This document shows, piece by piece, positions 36,498-45,096 of a stretch of 64,000 nucleotides of DNA (the first letter of the stretch is position 1; each line of letters opens with the position of its first letter). The DNA is from Lachnospiraceae bacterium (lineage in GTDB: Bacteria > Bacillota > Clostridia > Lachnospirales > Lachnospiraceae), in contig AP025573.1 of the NCBI GenBank assembly GCA_022845895.1, positions 3,816,501-3,880,500 on the forward strand, written 5' to 3'. The notes under the pieces were generated by a model, which was given only the letters and a program-made list of their open reading frames with translations, made no database searches and was not told where the DNA came from. The position numbers and the translations under genes were made by a program.

Positions 36498-37796
36498 TCA
36501 GCAGCCGAGGACTTCATCCTGCATCCTGCGCAGCTGCAGCAGTACAGAGCTGTTGTCAAGTTCCACCATGTCATATGTGATGACCTCGTCCTTCTTCACA
36601 TCTGTTTTCAACACCGCTCCTTTAGCAAGCCCAACGGGCAGCATGTTCCCCTCCCGGGCGGCGCCTGCCAGTTCAATTGACGCCCGGTAGCAGTATTCTC
36701 CGATTGCATCCAGCACCTCTCCTGCCTTCATGTCCTTCTTGGCTACAGTGATACATTCGCTTGTAAGATGGTCCATAGGATGCGCCGTCGATTCCCCGTA
36801 TACGGCTGCCTGTACTGCCGTAATCGGCGTCTCGATGGAACAGAGATGGTACGGACGGTACAGGAGGTAGTTTGGGCCCTCCCCCATGTCTCTCTGTACG
36901 AGGCCGTCTTTGATTCGTTTGTTCTCCGTCGTCACGATGACAAATACCCCAGGATTGATATCCCCGATTCCATAGTCCACCACGCCTGCATGTTCCAGGA
37001 TTCCCCCCTGCTCCTTCAGCGAAAACACCTTGGCCAGCTCCTTTACATTGCATCTTGGCCCATGCATCCCTCTTACATCTGGCTTAAGCCCGGTAGCGTT
37101 AGAAACCGCGCACATCTCAATCATCGTCTTTGACCCGTCCACAAATTCGATGAGCATCCTCGGGTTCATCTCCCTCTTTTCTGCTTTTTCCTTCCATTCG
37201 GGCATACCGGGATTGGCATAGATGTCCAGCGGGTTGTTCTTTCCTTTCCCCGCCGCAACCACGTCAAACCCGAGCGCTTTGGCGAACCGATACACCTCTA
37301 TGATGGAACCCGGTTCGTCTCCGGCAGTCAGGGAGTATACGATGCCTGCCTGTTCGCACAGCCTGCGAAGGATCGGTCCGATGGTAATGTCGCACTCCAC
37401 ATTCATCATCACGATGTGCTTCTTATGCAGGATACATTCCATCGTGACCCGGGCCCCCATCTCCGGAGAGCCCGTGGCATCGATAACATTCGTAATCTGC
37501 GCGGCGCGCACGGCTGCCTTATAATCCGTCGTCACCACCTTCTTCCCTGAAGCGATGGCGTCTTCCGCCTCTGCGGCCGTGTGCGCTTCTACCACCTCGC
37601 ATGTGCATCCGGACTGGCGGTAGGCATCTGCGGCAATATCCGTTCTTATATCTACGACGATGTCACATTCGATTCCCTCCATCTCTTCCATCTGCGCCAC
37701 GATATCCTTGCCCATCTGCCCCGCTCCTATGAGGGCTGTCCTCACCGGCGTTCCGGCTCTCTTAAGCTCTTTAAGCTTCGTGTCAATCTCATACAT
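36498..37796 (-). CDS. homoserine dehydrogenase-like oxidoreductase with SAF domain
   Basis: 432 residues. The N-terminal Rossmann domain (ALIGAGQMGKDIV, about 20-32) is like homoserine dehydrogenase. The middle catalytic region (MNVECDITIGPIL, YSLTAGDEPGS) is followed by a C-terminal SAF-type domain (about 345-425: ITVAKKDMKAGEVLDAIG, then MLPVGLAKGAVLKTDVKKDEVIT). Such proteins occur in sugar-acid and polyol pathways, but this substrate is unknown. It probably oxidises or reduces a pathway intermediate with NAD(P). Confidence 0.8.
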   Translation of the reverse strand: MYEIDTKLKELKRAGTPVRTALIGAGQMGKDIVAQMEEMEGIECDIVVDIRTDIAADAYRQSGCTCEVVEAHTAAEAEDAIASGKKVVTTDYKAAVRAAQITNVIDATGSPEMGARVTMECILHKKHIVMMNVECDITIGPILRRLCEQAGIVYSLTAGDEPGSIIEVYRFAKALGFDVVAAGKGKNNPLDIYANPGMPEWKEKAEKREMNPRMLIEFVDGSKTMIEMCAVSNATGLKPDVRGMHGPRCNVKELAKVFSLKEQGGILEHAGVVDYGIGDINPGVFVIVTTENKRIKDGLVQRDMGEGPNYLLYRPYHLCSIETPITAVQAAVYGESTAHPMDHLTSECITVAKKDMKAGEVLDAIGEYCYRASIELAGAAREGNMLPVGLAKGAVLKTDVKKDEVITYDMVELDNSSVLLQLRRMQDEVLGC

Positions 37797-37888
37797 CTTT
37801 CCTGTCCTTCCTTTCTGATCTGCTATCTTTGTCTGCTCTTAAAACTGCATGTCTGGCCTGTTCATTTCCTTCCCTCTGCCCCCCGCTT

Positions 37889-38941
37889 TCATGAGGCCCA
37901 CGGATCCACGAGCACCTTCAGCGCTTCGCCCCTTTGCACCATATGCATCCCCTCCACAAGCTTTTCGAGGGGAACCTTCGCGCTCAGATATCGATCCGTA
38001 CTGACCTTCCCTGTATGTATCGTCCTGATCGCGTCTTCCAGCCCTACCGCCGAATAGGAAAATGCGCCAAGTACCATGATCTCGTTATAATGTATCTTGT
38101 TCGAGTCCAGGGCAGTCATCGGGCTGTCCTTCGGCAGTCCGCCGTATATGACCACCCGCCCCCGCTTCTTCACTAGTTCCAGCGCCTGCTGCTGTGCCGC
38201 TGCATTTGGTACCGCACAGATTACCACGTCCGCGCCCGGACCGGCAAGCTCCTTTACTTTCGCCGTCGCCTCCTTTGGATCTTTATTTAAGATAAGATGC
38301 TCAAATCCAAACTTCCTGGCCTGCTCTATGCGGCCTCTGGCAAGCATGACCGTCTGGAAAGCGCCTCTTGCCCTGGCCACTTCCATATGGAGGCACCCGA
38401 CAGGCCCGTCCCCGATTACGACTACCGTATCTCCATATGATATGTGGTTATATTTCTGGCACGCCACTACCCCGGATACCGGCTCTGCAAAGGCTGCATG
38501 GTCATAGCTCATGTCGTCAGGTATCTGCTCCACAAAGCCCCGTTCCAATACGATCTTCGGTATGGCGATATACTGGGCAAACCCACCGGGGAAATGAGTG
38601 CCGAGCATGCGGTGGTGGTCGCACAGGTTCACCATGCCTCGCCGGCAATAGTAGCATTCTCCGCAGCTGACATCCGGTGCCAGCGCGACCCGGTCGCCAG
38701 CCGCATATCCGTCCACGCCATCCGCCGTTTCCACAACTTCCCCTGCTATCTCATGGCCCATGATCTGTCCGGTCATCCCATTTCTGAGACCGCTGTGGTA
38801 GTTACGTATGTCTCCGCCGCAGATGCCGCAGGATACGACCTTGACAAGAAGCCCCCCTTCTGGGCACTGCGGAATCTCTCTGCTTTCAACCTCTATATGC
38901 TCAATTCCCTTGAACACTGCCGCCTTCATCATACCCTTCAT
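37889..38941 (-). CDS. zinc-dependent medium-chain alcohol dehydrogenase
   Basis: 350 residues from the ATG at 38941, six bases after AAAGGAGG. GICGGDIRNYHSG and GHEIAGEVVE carry the catalytic zinc site, CGECYYCRRGMVNLC binds structural zinc, and VVVIGDGPVGCLHM binds NAD(P). It resembles sorbitol/threonine dehydrogenase-type enzymes acting on polyols. It may oxidise a polyol feeding the operon or reduce the aldehyde made by the aldolase. The gene overlaps the end of the SIS gene by 41 bases. Confidence 0.9.
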   Translation of the reverse strand: MKGMMKAAVFKGIEHIEVESREIPQCPEGGLLVKVVSCGICGGDIRNYHSGLRNGMTGQIMGHEIAGEVVETADGVDGYAAGDRVALAPDVSCGECYYCRRGMVNLCDHHRMLGTHFPGGFAQYIAIPKIVLERGFVEQIPDDMSYDHAAFAEPVSGVVACQKYNHISYGDTVVVIGDGPVGCLHMEVARARGAFQTVMLARGRIEQARKFGFEHLILNKDPKEATAKVKELAGPGADVVICAVPNAAAQQQALELVKKRGRVVIYGGLPKDSPMTALDSNKIHYNEIMVLGAFSYSAVGLEDAIRTIHTGKVSTDRYLSAKVPLEKLVEGMHMVQRGEALKVLVDPWAS

Positions 38942-39551
38942 GCGAGGCCTCCTTTCCGATAAGCCGTTCCCCCACCGCCCCTTTCGGATGGATGACGGCA
39001 AACTGCTCTTTTGTATATTCCGTATACTGCATCAAGGCGATGCAGACCGCATCAAAGAGTGATATGACCGCAAGCGTGCTGGCAGTCGCCAGCATATTGA
39101 ACCGGCACGGCTCACGCTCGACCTTAACTTTCAGGCAGAGGTCCGCCGCCTTTCCGATGGCAGACGTTTCCTCTTCGGTCACACCCACCAGCACCGCCCC
39201 TTTGCTCCTGCAGGCCGGTATGAGCTGTACAAGCTCCTCCGTGTTGCCTCCCTTGCTTATGAGGATGAGAATGTCATGCTTATCGAGAACTCCGAGTCCG
39301 CCGTGTACGGCATCGGACGGGGTTAGAAATACTGCGGTACACTCCACGCAGTTCAGCGAATGTACTGCCTTCCTGGCCGCCATGGCGGATGTACCGCAGC
39401 CAGACACCACCACTTTCCCTTTTCTGCTGCCGATAAGCGCGACAAGCTCTGCCGCTTTTTCCATGTCCAGCTGCCCTGCCAGCCCCCCGATGGCTTTCCC
39501 TTCCTCCCGAATCGTCCGTTCCACTTCAGAAATAATGTCTTTTTTATCCAA
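38901..39551 (-). CDS. SIS-domain sugar-phosphate isomerase (KpsF/GutQ-like)
   Basis: 216 residues if translation begins at TTG 39551, six bases after GGAGGG; no good ATG is available nearby, and a reading from 39746 would run through the promoter and repeat region. KVVVSGCGTSAMAARKAVHSL and LILISKGGNTEELVQ are the SIS sugar-phosphate loops. It lacks the CBS domains of full-length KpsF. It probably isomerises a phosphosugar. It is the first gene of the ten-gene operon. Confidence 0.82.
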   Translation of the reverse strand: MDKKDIISEVERTIREEGKAIGGLAGQLDMEKAAELVALIGSRKGKVVVSGCGTSAMAARKAVHSLNCVECTAVFLTPSDAVHGGLGVLDKHDILILISKGGNTEELVQLIPACRSKGAVLVGVTEEETSAIGKAADLCLKVKVEREPCRFNMLATASTLAVISLFDAVCIALMQYTEYTKEQFAVIHPKGAVGERLIGKEASHEGYDEGGSVQGN

Positions 39552-39588
39552 TGCAATCCCTCCGTTTTCATTTTTTTCATGACAAAGT

Positions 39589-39602
39589 GAAAGTTTTCTT
39601 TC
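39589..39602. promoter_or_regulatory. candidate RpiR-type operator
   Basis: GAAAG-TTTT-CTTTC perfect inverted repeat 38 bases upstream of the operon start codon. GAAA/TTTC half-sites are common for RpiR regulators, and an RpiR gene is in this operon. It is short, so chance is possible. Confidence 0.35.
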
Positions 39603-39672
39603 TATGTCCAGTAATGTAACACAGCCGGTATCTTTTTTAAGCGGGGGGATTTTTAGAATATAAAGAGAATTT

Positions 39673-39888
39673 TTGTTGTATAGTGGACGCCGGCGAGAAG
39701 CCAGGTGGCATCTGCTCCGATGCGTACGAGGCTCCGACTTGTCCACGGCCTCCTAGCTTTGTGGCAGAGTCGCTGATAGCAGCTCTTCTCCCACAAATCA
39801 AGGATTCCGGGACAGATTCTCCGCCTCTCCCGCTTGTACCTGCGCATCTGCCACCTGGCTTCTCGACGGCTGTCTACTATACGAACAA
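39673..39888. mobile_element. 216-bp element with long terminal inverted repeats (MITE-like)
   Basis: The ends form an imperfect inverted repeat of about 38 bases with a perfect core GAGAAGCCAGGTGGCA (39694-39709 with 39850-39865). The outer TTGTT..GTATAGT sequence is repeated at the far end. The interior contains a nested palindrome (TTTGTGG/CCACAAA around GCTG-ATAG-CAGC, about 39758-39797). A frame crossing it on the minus strand has no recognisable protein. It sits between the sugar operon start and the response-regulator terminator. The remaining sequence (39603-39672, 39889-39947) shows nothing clear. Confidence 0.6.
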
Positions 39889-39947
39889 GGGCGGGCATGG
39901 CTGTGTGGCGTTGAGGGCTGCATCCATCATGGCTGTGATGCTGTTGC

Positions 39948-40012
39948 AAAAATAGCCGGAATCAGGCACGGGGATGTTATCTTACATAACATTCTCGTGC
40001 CTGATTCCGGCT
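39948..40012 (-). terminator. terminator of the YesM/YesN two-component operon
   Basis: A 17-bp perfect stem AGCCGGAATCAGGCACG (39954-39970 with 39996-40012), continued by ATGTTAT/ATAACAT, is followed on the minus strand by AUUUUU (39949-39953 complement). It lies 90 bases after the response-regulator stop. Confidence 0.85.
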
Positions 40013-40101
40013 CTTTGCAGTTGTGGATATCCGCCAGGCCAGACGGCCTGCCGCGGCCTTTTACATAAGCTCCCTTTTGCGTACGCTCGCACGTCTCTGA
40101 C

Positions 40102-41721
40102 TTAATCAGCTAATTTCCCGCTCCGATACTGTGACGGGGTCTGTCCCATATGCTTGACGAAGATCTCCCGGAAATATCTTGTATCCTTATATCCCACCGC
40201 TTCGGCCACCTCGTTTACGGTCAGGCTTGTCGTCTCCAGCAGGACAAGGGCTTTTTTTATCCTTACGTCTGTAATATAATCTATAAACTTCATATTCATC
40301 TCTTTTTTGAAAAGCTGGCTCAGATAGCTTGGATTGATGAAAAATTTTCCGGCGATTGTGCCAAGGCTTACATCCTTGCTGTAATGCTCTTCCACATAGG
40401 TCAGAATATCGGCTATAAGTGTCTTTCCACCGCTTTTCTTGCGGTCGTCGAACTGCCGGCTGATTTCCTGCAATGTCTGTTCCAGATACTTTCTGAATTC
40501 CTCTAATCCGGTATTTTCCACGGCTTGCCGTTCCAGCTTCTCAAGCATCCTGACCGCGGTCTCCGTATCCTTTCCCTTCTCCATCAGCAGCTTTGCAGCC
40601 AGCATGTAGATATCCAGACACATCACTTTGACATTCGTGTAGCTGAGGCCGTCCTCTTTTGCCTTGCGCAGCATCTCCTCTACGAACTGGCGTATTCCGG
40701 CTTCATTCTGTGACTTGATATAACCTTCCAGTATATTCTTATCAAACTCATTCAGCAGGCGCAGATTCAGCTTCTTGTCCTTTTGCCCTTCACAGATATC
40801 TACTCTGGAAAGCCCGAGCATGGAACACTGGAGGCTGCATTCCAGCGCTCCCGTATAGCTGACGCACAAATCCTCCGTGCGGAGCACTTCCCTGCCGATT
40901 CCTGCGGACGCTTCCATGCCATAGATGTTCTTAAGCACATTTACGAGATGGACCGCTTTTTCACGCAGGAAATGTATTGCAAGCGGGGTCTCCGTATTCA
41001 GGATGATGATAAACTGGTTTTCCCCCTTCTCATGTACGAAGGAAGTACAGCCACAGTGCAGGAACACTTCATCGATTATGTTGCACACGGCAAACTGCAG
41101 GATGGAAAGCCCCGACACATCTTCAAATTCCGGGACGGAGCGGATGTCCTGTATCAGCACGGCCGCCACCCTGTAATGGGGATTTGCAAACCGGATGCCC
41201 ATCTCCTCCAGATCTTTCATAAGCTCTACCGTATCCATAGACGAGTCTACACGGACAAGCTCTGTCAGGTAGCGGCACTTTTTATAGAATTTCCCCTCTT
41301 CCGCCTGTCCTTTGACGATGCTTCTATCCCTTATCTGCCTTTCTTTCTGATCCAGCTCCTGTATGAGGCGTGCGGTCACTTCCCTGAACTCGCAATTGTC
41401 AATCGGCTTCAGAAGGTAATCCTTCACGTTCAGCTGGAGGGCAGATCTGGCATATTCAAAATTGGTATACCCGCTGATTACGACAAACTGGAGATATGGA
41501 TTGTACTGCCTCGCCCTGCTGATAAATTCCAGTCCGTCAACAAGAGGCATCCTGATATCCACATACACGATGTCGACCTGGCTGCCCTGTATATAGTGCA
41601 GTGCTTCCAGCGCGTTCTCCTGAGGGGGCGCCAGCTTAAGCTCAGGAAAAAATCGTTCCAGCTTCCTGCATATCCCTCTGCGTATAATCTCTTCATCATC
41701 TACGACCAATGCTACGTACAT
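40102..41721 (-). CDS. YesN-type response regulator with AraC DNA-binding domain
   Basis: 539 residues from the ATG at 41721 (GAGGAGG upstream). The receiver domain (1-120) has the acidic pocket VVDDE, the phosphorylated Asp in VYVDIRMPLVDGLEF and lysine in YLLKPID. A long middle region precedes a C-terminal AraC domain with two helix-turn-helices (about 440-539, GTIAGKFFINPSYLSQLFKKEM and VNEVAEAVGYKDTRYFREIFVKHMG). It follows the sensor kinase on the same strand; likely targets are the flanking transporter and sugar operon. Confidence 0.92.
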   Translation of the reverse strand: MYVALVVDDEEIIRRGICRKLERFFPELKLAPPQENALEALHYIQGSQVDIVYVDIRMPLVDGLEFISRARQYNPYLQFVVISGYTNFEYARSALQLNVKDYLLKPIDNCEFREVTARLIQELDQKERQIRDRSIVKGQAEEGKFYKKCRYLTELVRVDSSMDTVELMKDLEEMGIRFANPHYRVAAVLIQDIRSVPEFEDVSGLSILQFAVCNIIDEVFLHCGCTSFVHEKGENQFIIILNTETPLAIHFLREKAVHLVNVLKNIYGMEASAGIGREVLRTEDLCVSYTGALECSLQCSMLGLSRVDICEGQKDKKLNLRLLNEFDKNILEGYIKSQNEAGIRQFVEEMLRKAKEDGLSYTNVKVMCLDIYMLAAKLLMEKGKDTETAVRMLEKLERQAVENTGLEEFRKYLEQTLQEISRQFDDRKKSGGKTLIADILTYVEEHYSKDVSLGTIAGKFFINPSYLSQLFKKEMNMKFIDYITDVRIKKALVLLETTSLTVNEVAEAVGYKDTRYFREIFVKHMGQTPSQYRSGKLAD

Positions 41722-41734
41722 ATAAAAACCTCCT

Positions 41735-43555
41735 CTATGTCCGGACAGGGAGCCTAATCCGCACTTTTGTCCCCGTACCTTCTTCACTTGTAATCGTAAT
41801 GCCGTATTCCTGTCCAAAATACAGCTTGATTCTTGCATTTGTATTTTCCAGCCCTATGCTTCTGTGGCTCTTAACGTAATCTACTTCATGGACCATCTTC
41901 TGTTCCCCGCTCTGGGCCAGCTTTTCATTCAGATGATCCAGCTGTTCTGTCCCGATGCCGGTACCGTTATCCTCCACTTCCGCGTACAGGCAGTCCCGGT
42001 CCCTGTATACGCGTATCGTCACTAGACATCTGTCGAGCACATTTTCCATCCCATGTACCACCGCATTCTCTACCATCGGCTGAATCAGCAGCTTGACGAT
42101 ATACAGCTCCCTGCAGTCCTCCTGGATATCGTAACGGACGTCCAGCTTATCACCAAACCGCAGCTTCTGGATCAGCATATAGTTCTCAATGTGCACAAGT
42201 TCATCCTGTACATGGACGAATTCCTGTCCCCGGTTGATTGAGTAACGGAATATTTTCGACAGCGCCTGGCAGGCATCGCTGATTTCGTCAGCCTCTTCCT
42301 CCTCCGCCATCATATCGATCGTCTGCAGGGTATTGTACAGGAAATGGGGATTGATCTGGGCCTGCAGCGCATTCAGCTCTGCTTCCTTCTGGTAGATTTC
42401 AGACTGATATACATTCTCGATGAGCTGCTTGGTACGTTCCACCATCTTATCGAAGGACATGGTGAGCTGTCCAATCTCATCCGATGCCCCTGTTGCCGCC
42501 CGGATGTCGAAGTCTCCTTCGCCGACCTGGTGCATCTTCCTCTGCAGCCTTGCCACCGGGTCGCTTATCGTCCTGCTTATATAGCTTGCAAAGTACACGG
42601 ATAATATGACGCAGAACAGGGCCGTCAGTATGAGGAACAGCCGAAGGCGGTTGATACTGTCCATAATATATTCATTATCCACGACACAGACAACGCTCCA
42701 TCCTGTGACCGGTGACGTGCTGAAGACGAGATACCCTTTCTCCGACAGCGACTCCATATAACCGTTCTGCACCGTGAGCAGCTCGCTCACCCTTGCTTCC
42801 CGGTACTGCGTGCCTATGTAGTCAGAGTCAGGATGGTAGATGATCTTCTTGTTATTGTCGATGATCAGGCACTGCTGGTATTCATTGCTGTTGACGCTCT
42901 GCAGCACATTACCGAGGATATCGCTGTTCATATGGATGATAAGGCAGCCTATCTCTTTGCCGGATTTATAATTATATATCTTCTTTACAATAGAAAATAA
43001 CTTCTGAGGCTCTCCCGTACTGATGTAAGAGCTGCTGTCATATTGTGACAGAATGCTTACCTTCGCCCCGCTCTGTTTCATATCCTCGAACCAGTCCGTC
43101 CTTGTAAAGTCATACTCTGCCGTCAGACTCAGCTTGTTCTTGTCCGAACCGTATACGCTCCCGTTATAGGAACAGACGAATACATCCTCCACCGAAAAAT
43201 AGGTGGCGTAAGAATCATTCAGAATCTGACGCATCGTTCTGTCTTTGCGGTAATAATCTTCTATCGTCTTTGGTTTCTCCTCCTGCAGGATGATACCGAG
43301 ATCCTGATTCAGACATACCTGAGCGGATACGTCCAGAACCTTCTGAATCTCTCCCTCAATATTTTCCCCCATCTGTGCCATGGTCTCCTGTATGGAATCC
43401 AGCATCTGGGTCCGGATAGACTGCTCGCTGAAGGTCATGCTGAAGTAGCCGAGCAGGGATACGAGCACGGCTATAACGAGAAGGAAGCCGAGAAACAGCT
43501 TGTTTTTCATTTTTAAGTCTTTATACTTTATTATCTTCATATGTCTGCCCTGCAT
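41735..43555 (-). CDS. YesM-type sensor histidine kinase
   Basis: 606 residues (an ATG five codons in, 43540, is an equal choice). Two membrane segments (about 19-40 and 300-322) enclose a Cache-like extracellular sensor domain. Next come a HAMP region (SRTISDPVARLQRKM), the phospho-histidine block AQINPHFLYNTLQTID near residue 400 and an ATPase domain with QPMVENAVVHG and DNGTGIG. It pairs with the response regulator downstream, and may read the divergently encoded binding proteins. Confidence 0.93.
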   Translation of the reverse strand: MQGRHMKIIKYKDLKMKNKLFLGFLLVIAVLVSLLGYFSMTFSEQSIRTQMLDSIQETMAQMGENIEGEIQKVLDVSAQVCLNQDLGIILQEEKPKTIEDYYRKDRTMRQILNDSYATYFSVEDVFVCSYNGSVYGSDKNKLSLTAEYDFTRTDWFEDMKQSGAKVSILSQYDSSSYISTGEPQKLFSIVKKIYNYKSGKEIGCLIIHMNSDILGNVLQSVNSNEYQQCLIIDNNKKIIYHPDSDYIGTQYREARVSELLTVQNGYMESLSEKGYLVFSTSPVTGWSVVCVVDNEYIMDSINRLRLFLILTALFCVILSVYFASYISRTISDPVARLQRKMHQVGEGDFDIRAATGASDEIGQLTMSFDKMVERTKQLIENVYQSEIYQKEAELNALQAQINPHFLYNTLQTIDMMAEEEEADEISDACQALSKIFRYSINRGQEFVHVQDELVHIENYMLIQKLRFGDKLDVRYDIQEDCRELYIVKLLIQPMVENAVVHGMENVLDRCLVTIRVYRDRDCLYAEVEDNGTGIGTEQLDHLNEKLAQSGEQKMVHEVDYVKSHRSIGLENTNARIKLYFGQEYGITITSEEGTGTKVRIRLPVRT

Positions 43556-43607
43556 GTTTTCTAAAAAACTAAAATTTGTCTCCTTGTAAAAATGCTGCTT
43601 TTATTAT

Positions 43608-43763
43608 ATGATACCTACGGATTGCTTCGCACTTTGTGCTCCCGCAATCCTAAAAACATTCGAAATCCGCCCTATTCGGGCTACTTCCTCATGTTTTGCG
43701 GATTCCAAAGTTCTGCTCTTTCATGCAAGCATGAAGCGCAGAACCTTTTAATCCCGGTATCAT
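43608..43763. other. 156-bp multi-armed palindromic element
   Basis: Outer arms ATGATACC (43608-43615) and GGTATCAT (43756-43763) enclose three hairpins. They are GGATTGC/GCAATCC (43619-43650, inner GCAC/GTGC), AATCCGC/GCGGATT (43664-43704) and TTCTGC/GCAGAA (43711-43743, inner TTCATGC/GCATGAA). The result is a four-way-junction layout. It fills most of the 272-base gap between the divergent sensor kinase and binding-protein genes. It could be a MITE-like repeat or a structured leader; the strand is not determined. Confidence 0.6.
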
Positions 43764-43827
43764 TATATTATTATTACATTATTTTTTCTATAGTTTCCAT
43801 GTTTTACCGCAGGGGGGTTTGGCAATT

Positions 43828-45087
43828 ATGCACAAAAGGTTATTTAAAAATATCATATTCATAGTCTTAGCAGCCGGTGCTGTCTTTTCCTTCCTCTTCT
43901 TTTATTCTTATTTATACAGTTCACCAGGTACGTCCAAGGAAACCCGCTCCATCAATATTCTTACCTATAAGGACATTCCACTGTCTACGCTTGACGGGTT
44001 CCACGACAAGTATCCTGATTATAAGATTAATATTGAGCGCTATTCTGTCTATGGCTACCTGTCATATCTGGATGAAAAGCTGGATCAGGACGACTCTGTA
44101 GATATCATCGAAATCCCTGCAGAAGCGTATCCGAAATACATCTATAACAACATACTGCTTCCGATAACAGATATGGATGCATTTACACGCATCAATGCAG
44201 CTGCACTCGACTATCTGAAGAGGATGTCCCGGTCGGACAAGTATTTCGGCATCCCTTACCAGAGCAATTATCTCGGTGTATGGTACAATGCCTCACTCTT
44301 TGACAAGTATGATCTGGCGCCCCCGGATACCCTTCAAAATTTTATGAATGCCTGCCGCGTCTTTAAGGATAACGGCATCGCCCCGCTTTCCGCCGGCCTT
44401 GCCGACAGCGCTTCCGCCAATGACCTTCTGACGCTGCTGACCGCGGATGCTTTTGTTACGGCAGGCTCGCCGGTCACCGCATCTTCCGGATTCCGTAATC
44501 TGGACAGCCCCAGGTATCTGGATTCTCTTCGTCTGTGCTACGATATGCGTAAGAACGGATATCTGTCTGAGACGAGCCTTCATATGACCGGCGAGCAGGC
44601 GTTCCAGGCATTCCTGGACTCAACTTATGCCATGACAGTGGCGCCTGAGAATTATATATCCATGGTAGATGATTCTGTACTGCAGCAGATTAACATTGAT
44701 GTATGTGGATTCTATCCGTCATGGAACGGCAGTGCACACATGGCAGTCGGAAGCCCTGCAGACTCTGTTATCGGCATCTGCAGAGGAAGTTCTAACATCG
44801 ATATCAGCCGTACTTTTCTGGATTATTACACCAGGTATGAAACCGTCTTCCAATATATCGAGGACACCCGCACCATGACGAACATACAGAACTACTCTGT
44901 AAATGAAAAGCTGACCGATTCCTGGAACAAAATCAAAAGCCAGGACTGTTACATTCCTTCTGAACATTTTTACTTATCTCCTTACACAGGAAGCAAAGAG
45001 CTGCATGCTTTGCCACAGGAGTTATTTTATAACCTGGCCACTCCCGAAGAATTTACTCAAAGGGCCATCGCACTTTCCCACAATTAG
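43828..45087 (+). CDS. membrane-anchored extracellular solute-binding protein (family 1 type)
   Basis: 419 residues from the ATG at 43828, ten bases after AGGGGGG; a TTG at 43819 is too close to that site. The N-terminal hydrophobic segment (about 6-28) contains no lipobox cysteine, so it is likely an uncleaved anchor. The rest has the two-lobed fold of oligosaccharide-binding proteins (ILTYKDIP start, then GIPYQSNYLGVWYNASLFDKYD hinge-type block). No permease is attached, so it probably serves the sensor kinase as ligand-binding partner. Confidence 0.82.
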   Translation: MHKRLFKNIIFIVLAAGAVFSFLFFYSYLYSSPGTSKETRSINILTYKDIPLSTLDGFHDKYPDYKINIERYSVYGYLSYLDEKLDQDDSVDIIEIPAEAYPKYIYNNILLPITDMDAFTRINAAALDYLKRMSRSDKYFGIPYQSNYLGVWYNASLFDKYDLAPPDTLQNFMNACRVFKDNGIAPLSAGLADSASANDLLTLLTADAFVTAGSPVTASSGFRNLDSPRYLDSLRLCYDMRKNGYLSETSLHMTGEQAFQAFLDSTYAMTVAPENYISMVDDSVLQQINIDVCGFYPSWNGSAHMAVGSPADSVIGICRGSSNIDISRTFLDYYTRYETVFQYIEDTRTMTNIQNYSVNEKLTDSWNKIKSQDCYIPSEHFYLSPYTGSKELHALPQELFYNLATPEEFTQRAIALSHN

Positions 45088-45096
45088 GAGGTATCT

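Noticed and set aside
39653..39949. 98-codon minus-strand frame across the inverted-repeat element
   Set aside because: It consists mostly of the self-complementary element, has an arginine-rich composition typical of a frame through GC-rich palindromes, and shows no domain or ribosome site.
40783..41757. 324-codon frame on the plus strand
   Set aside because: It is antisense to the response regulator; composition and lack of ribosome site indicate a shadow.
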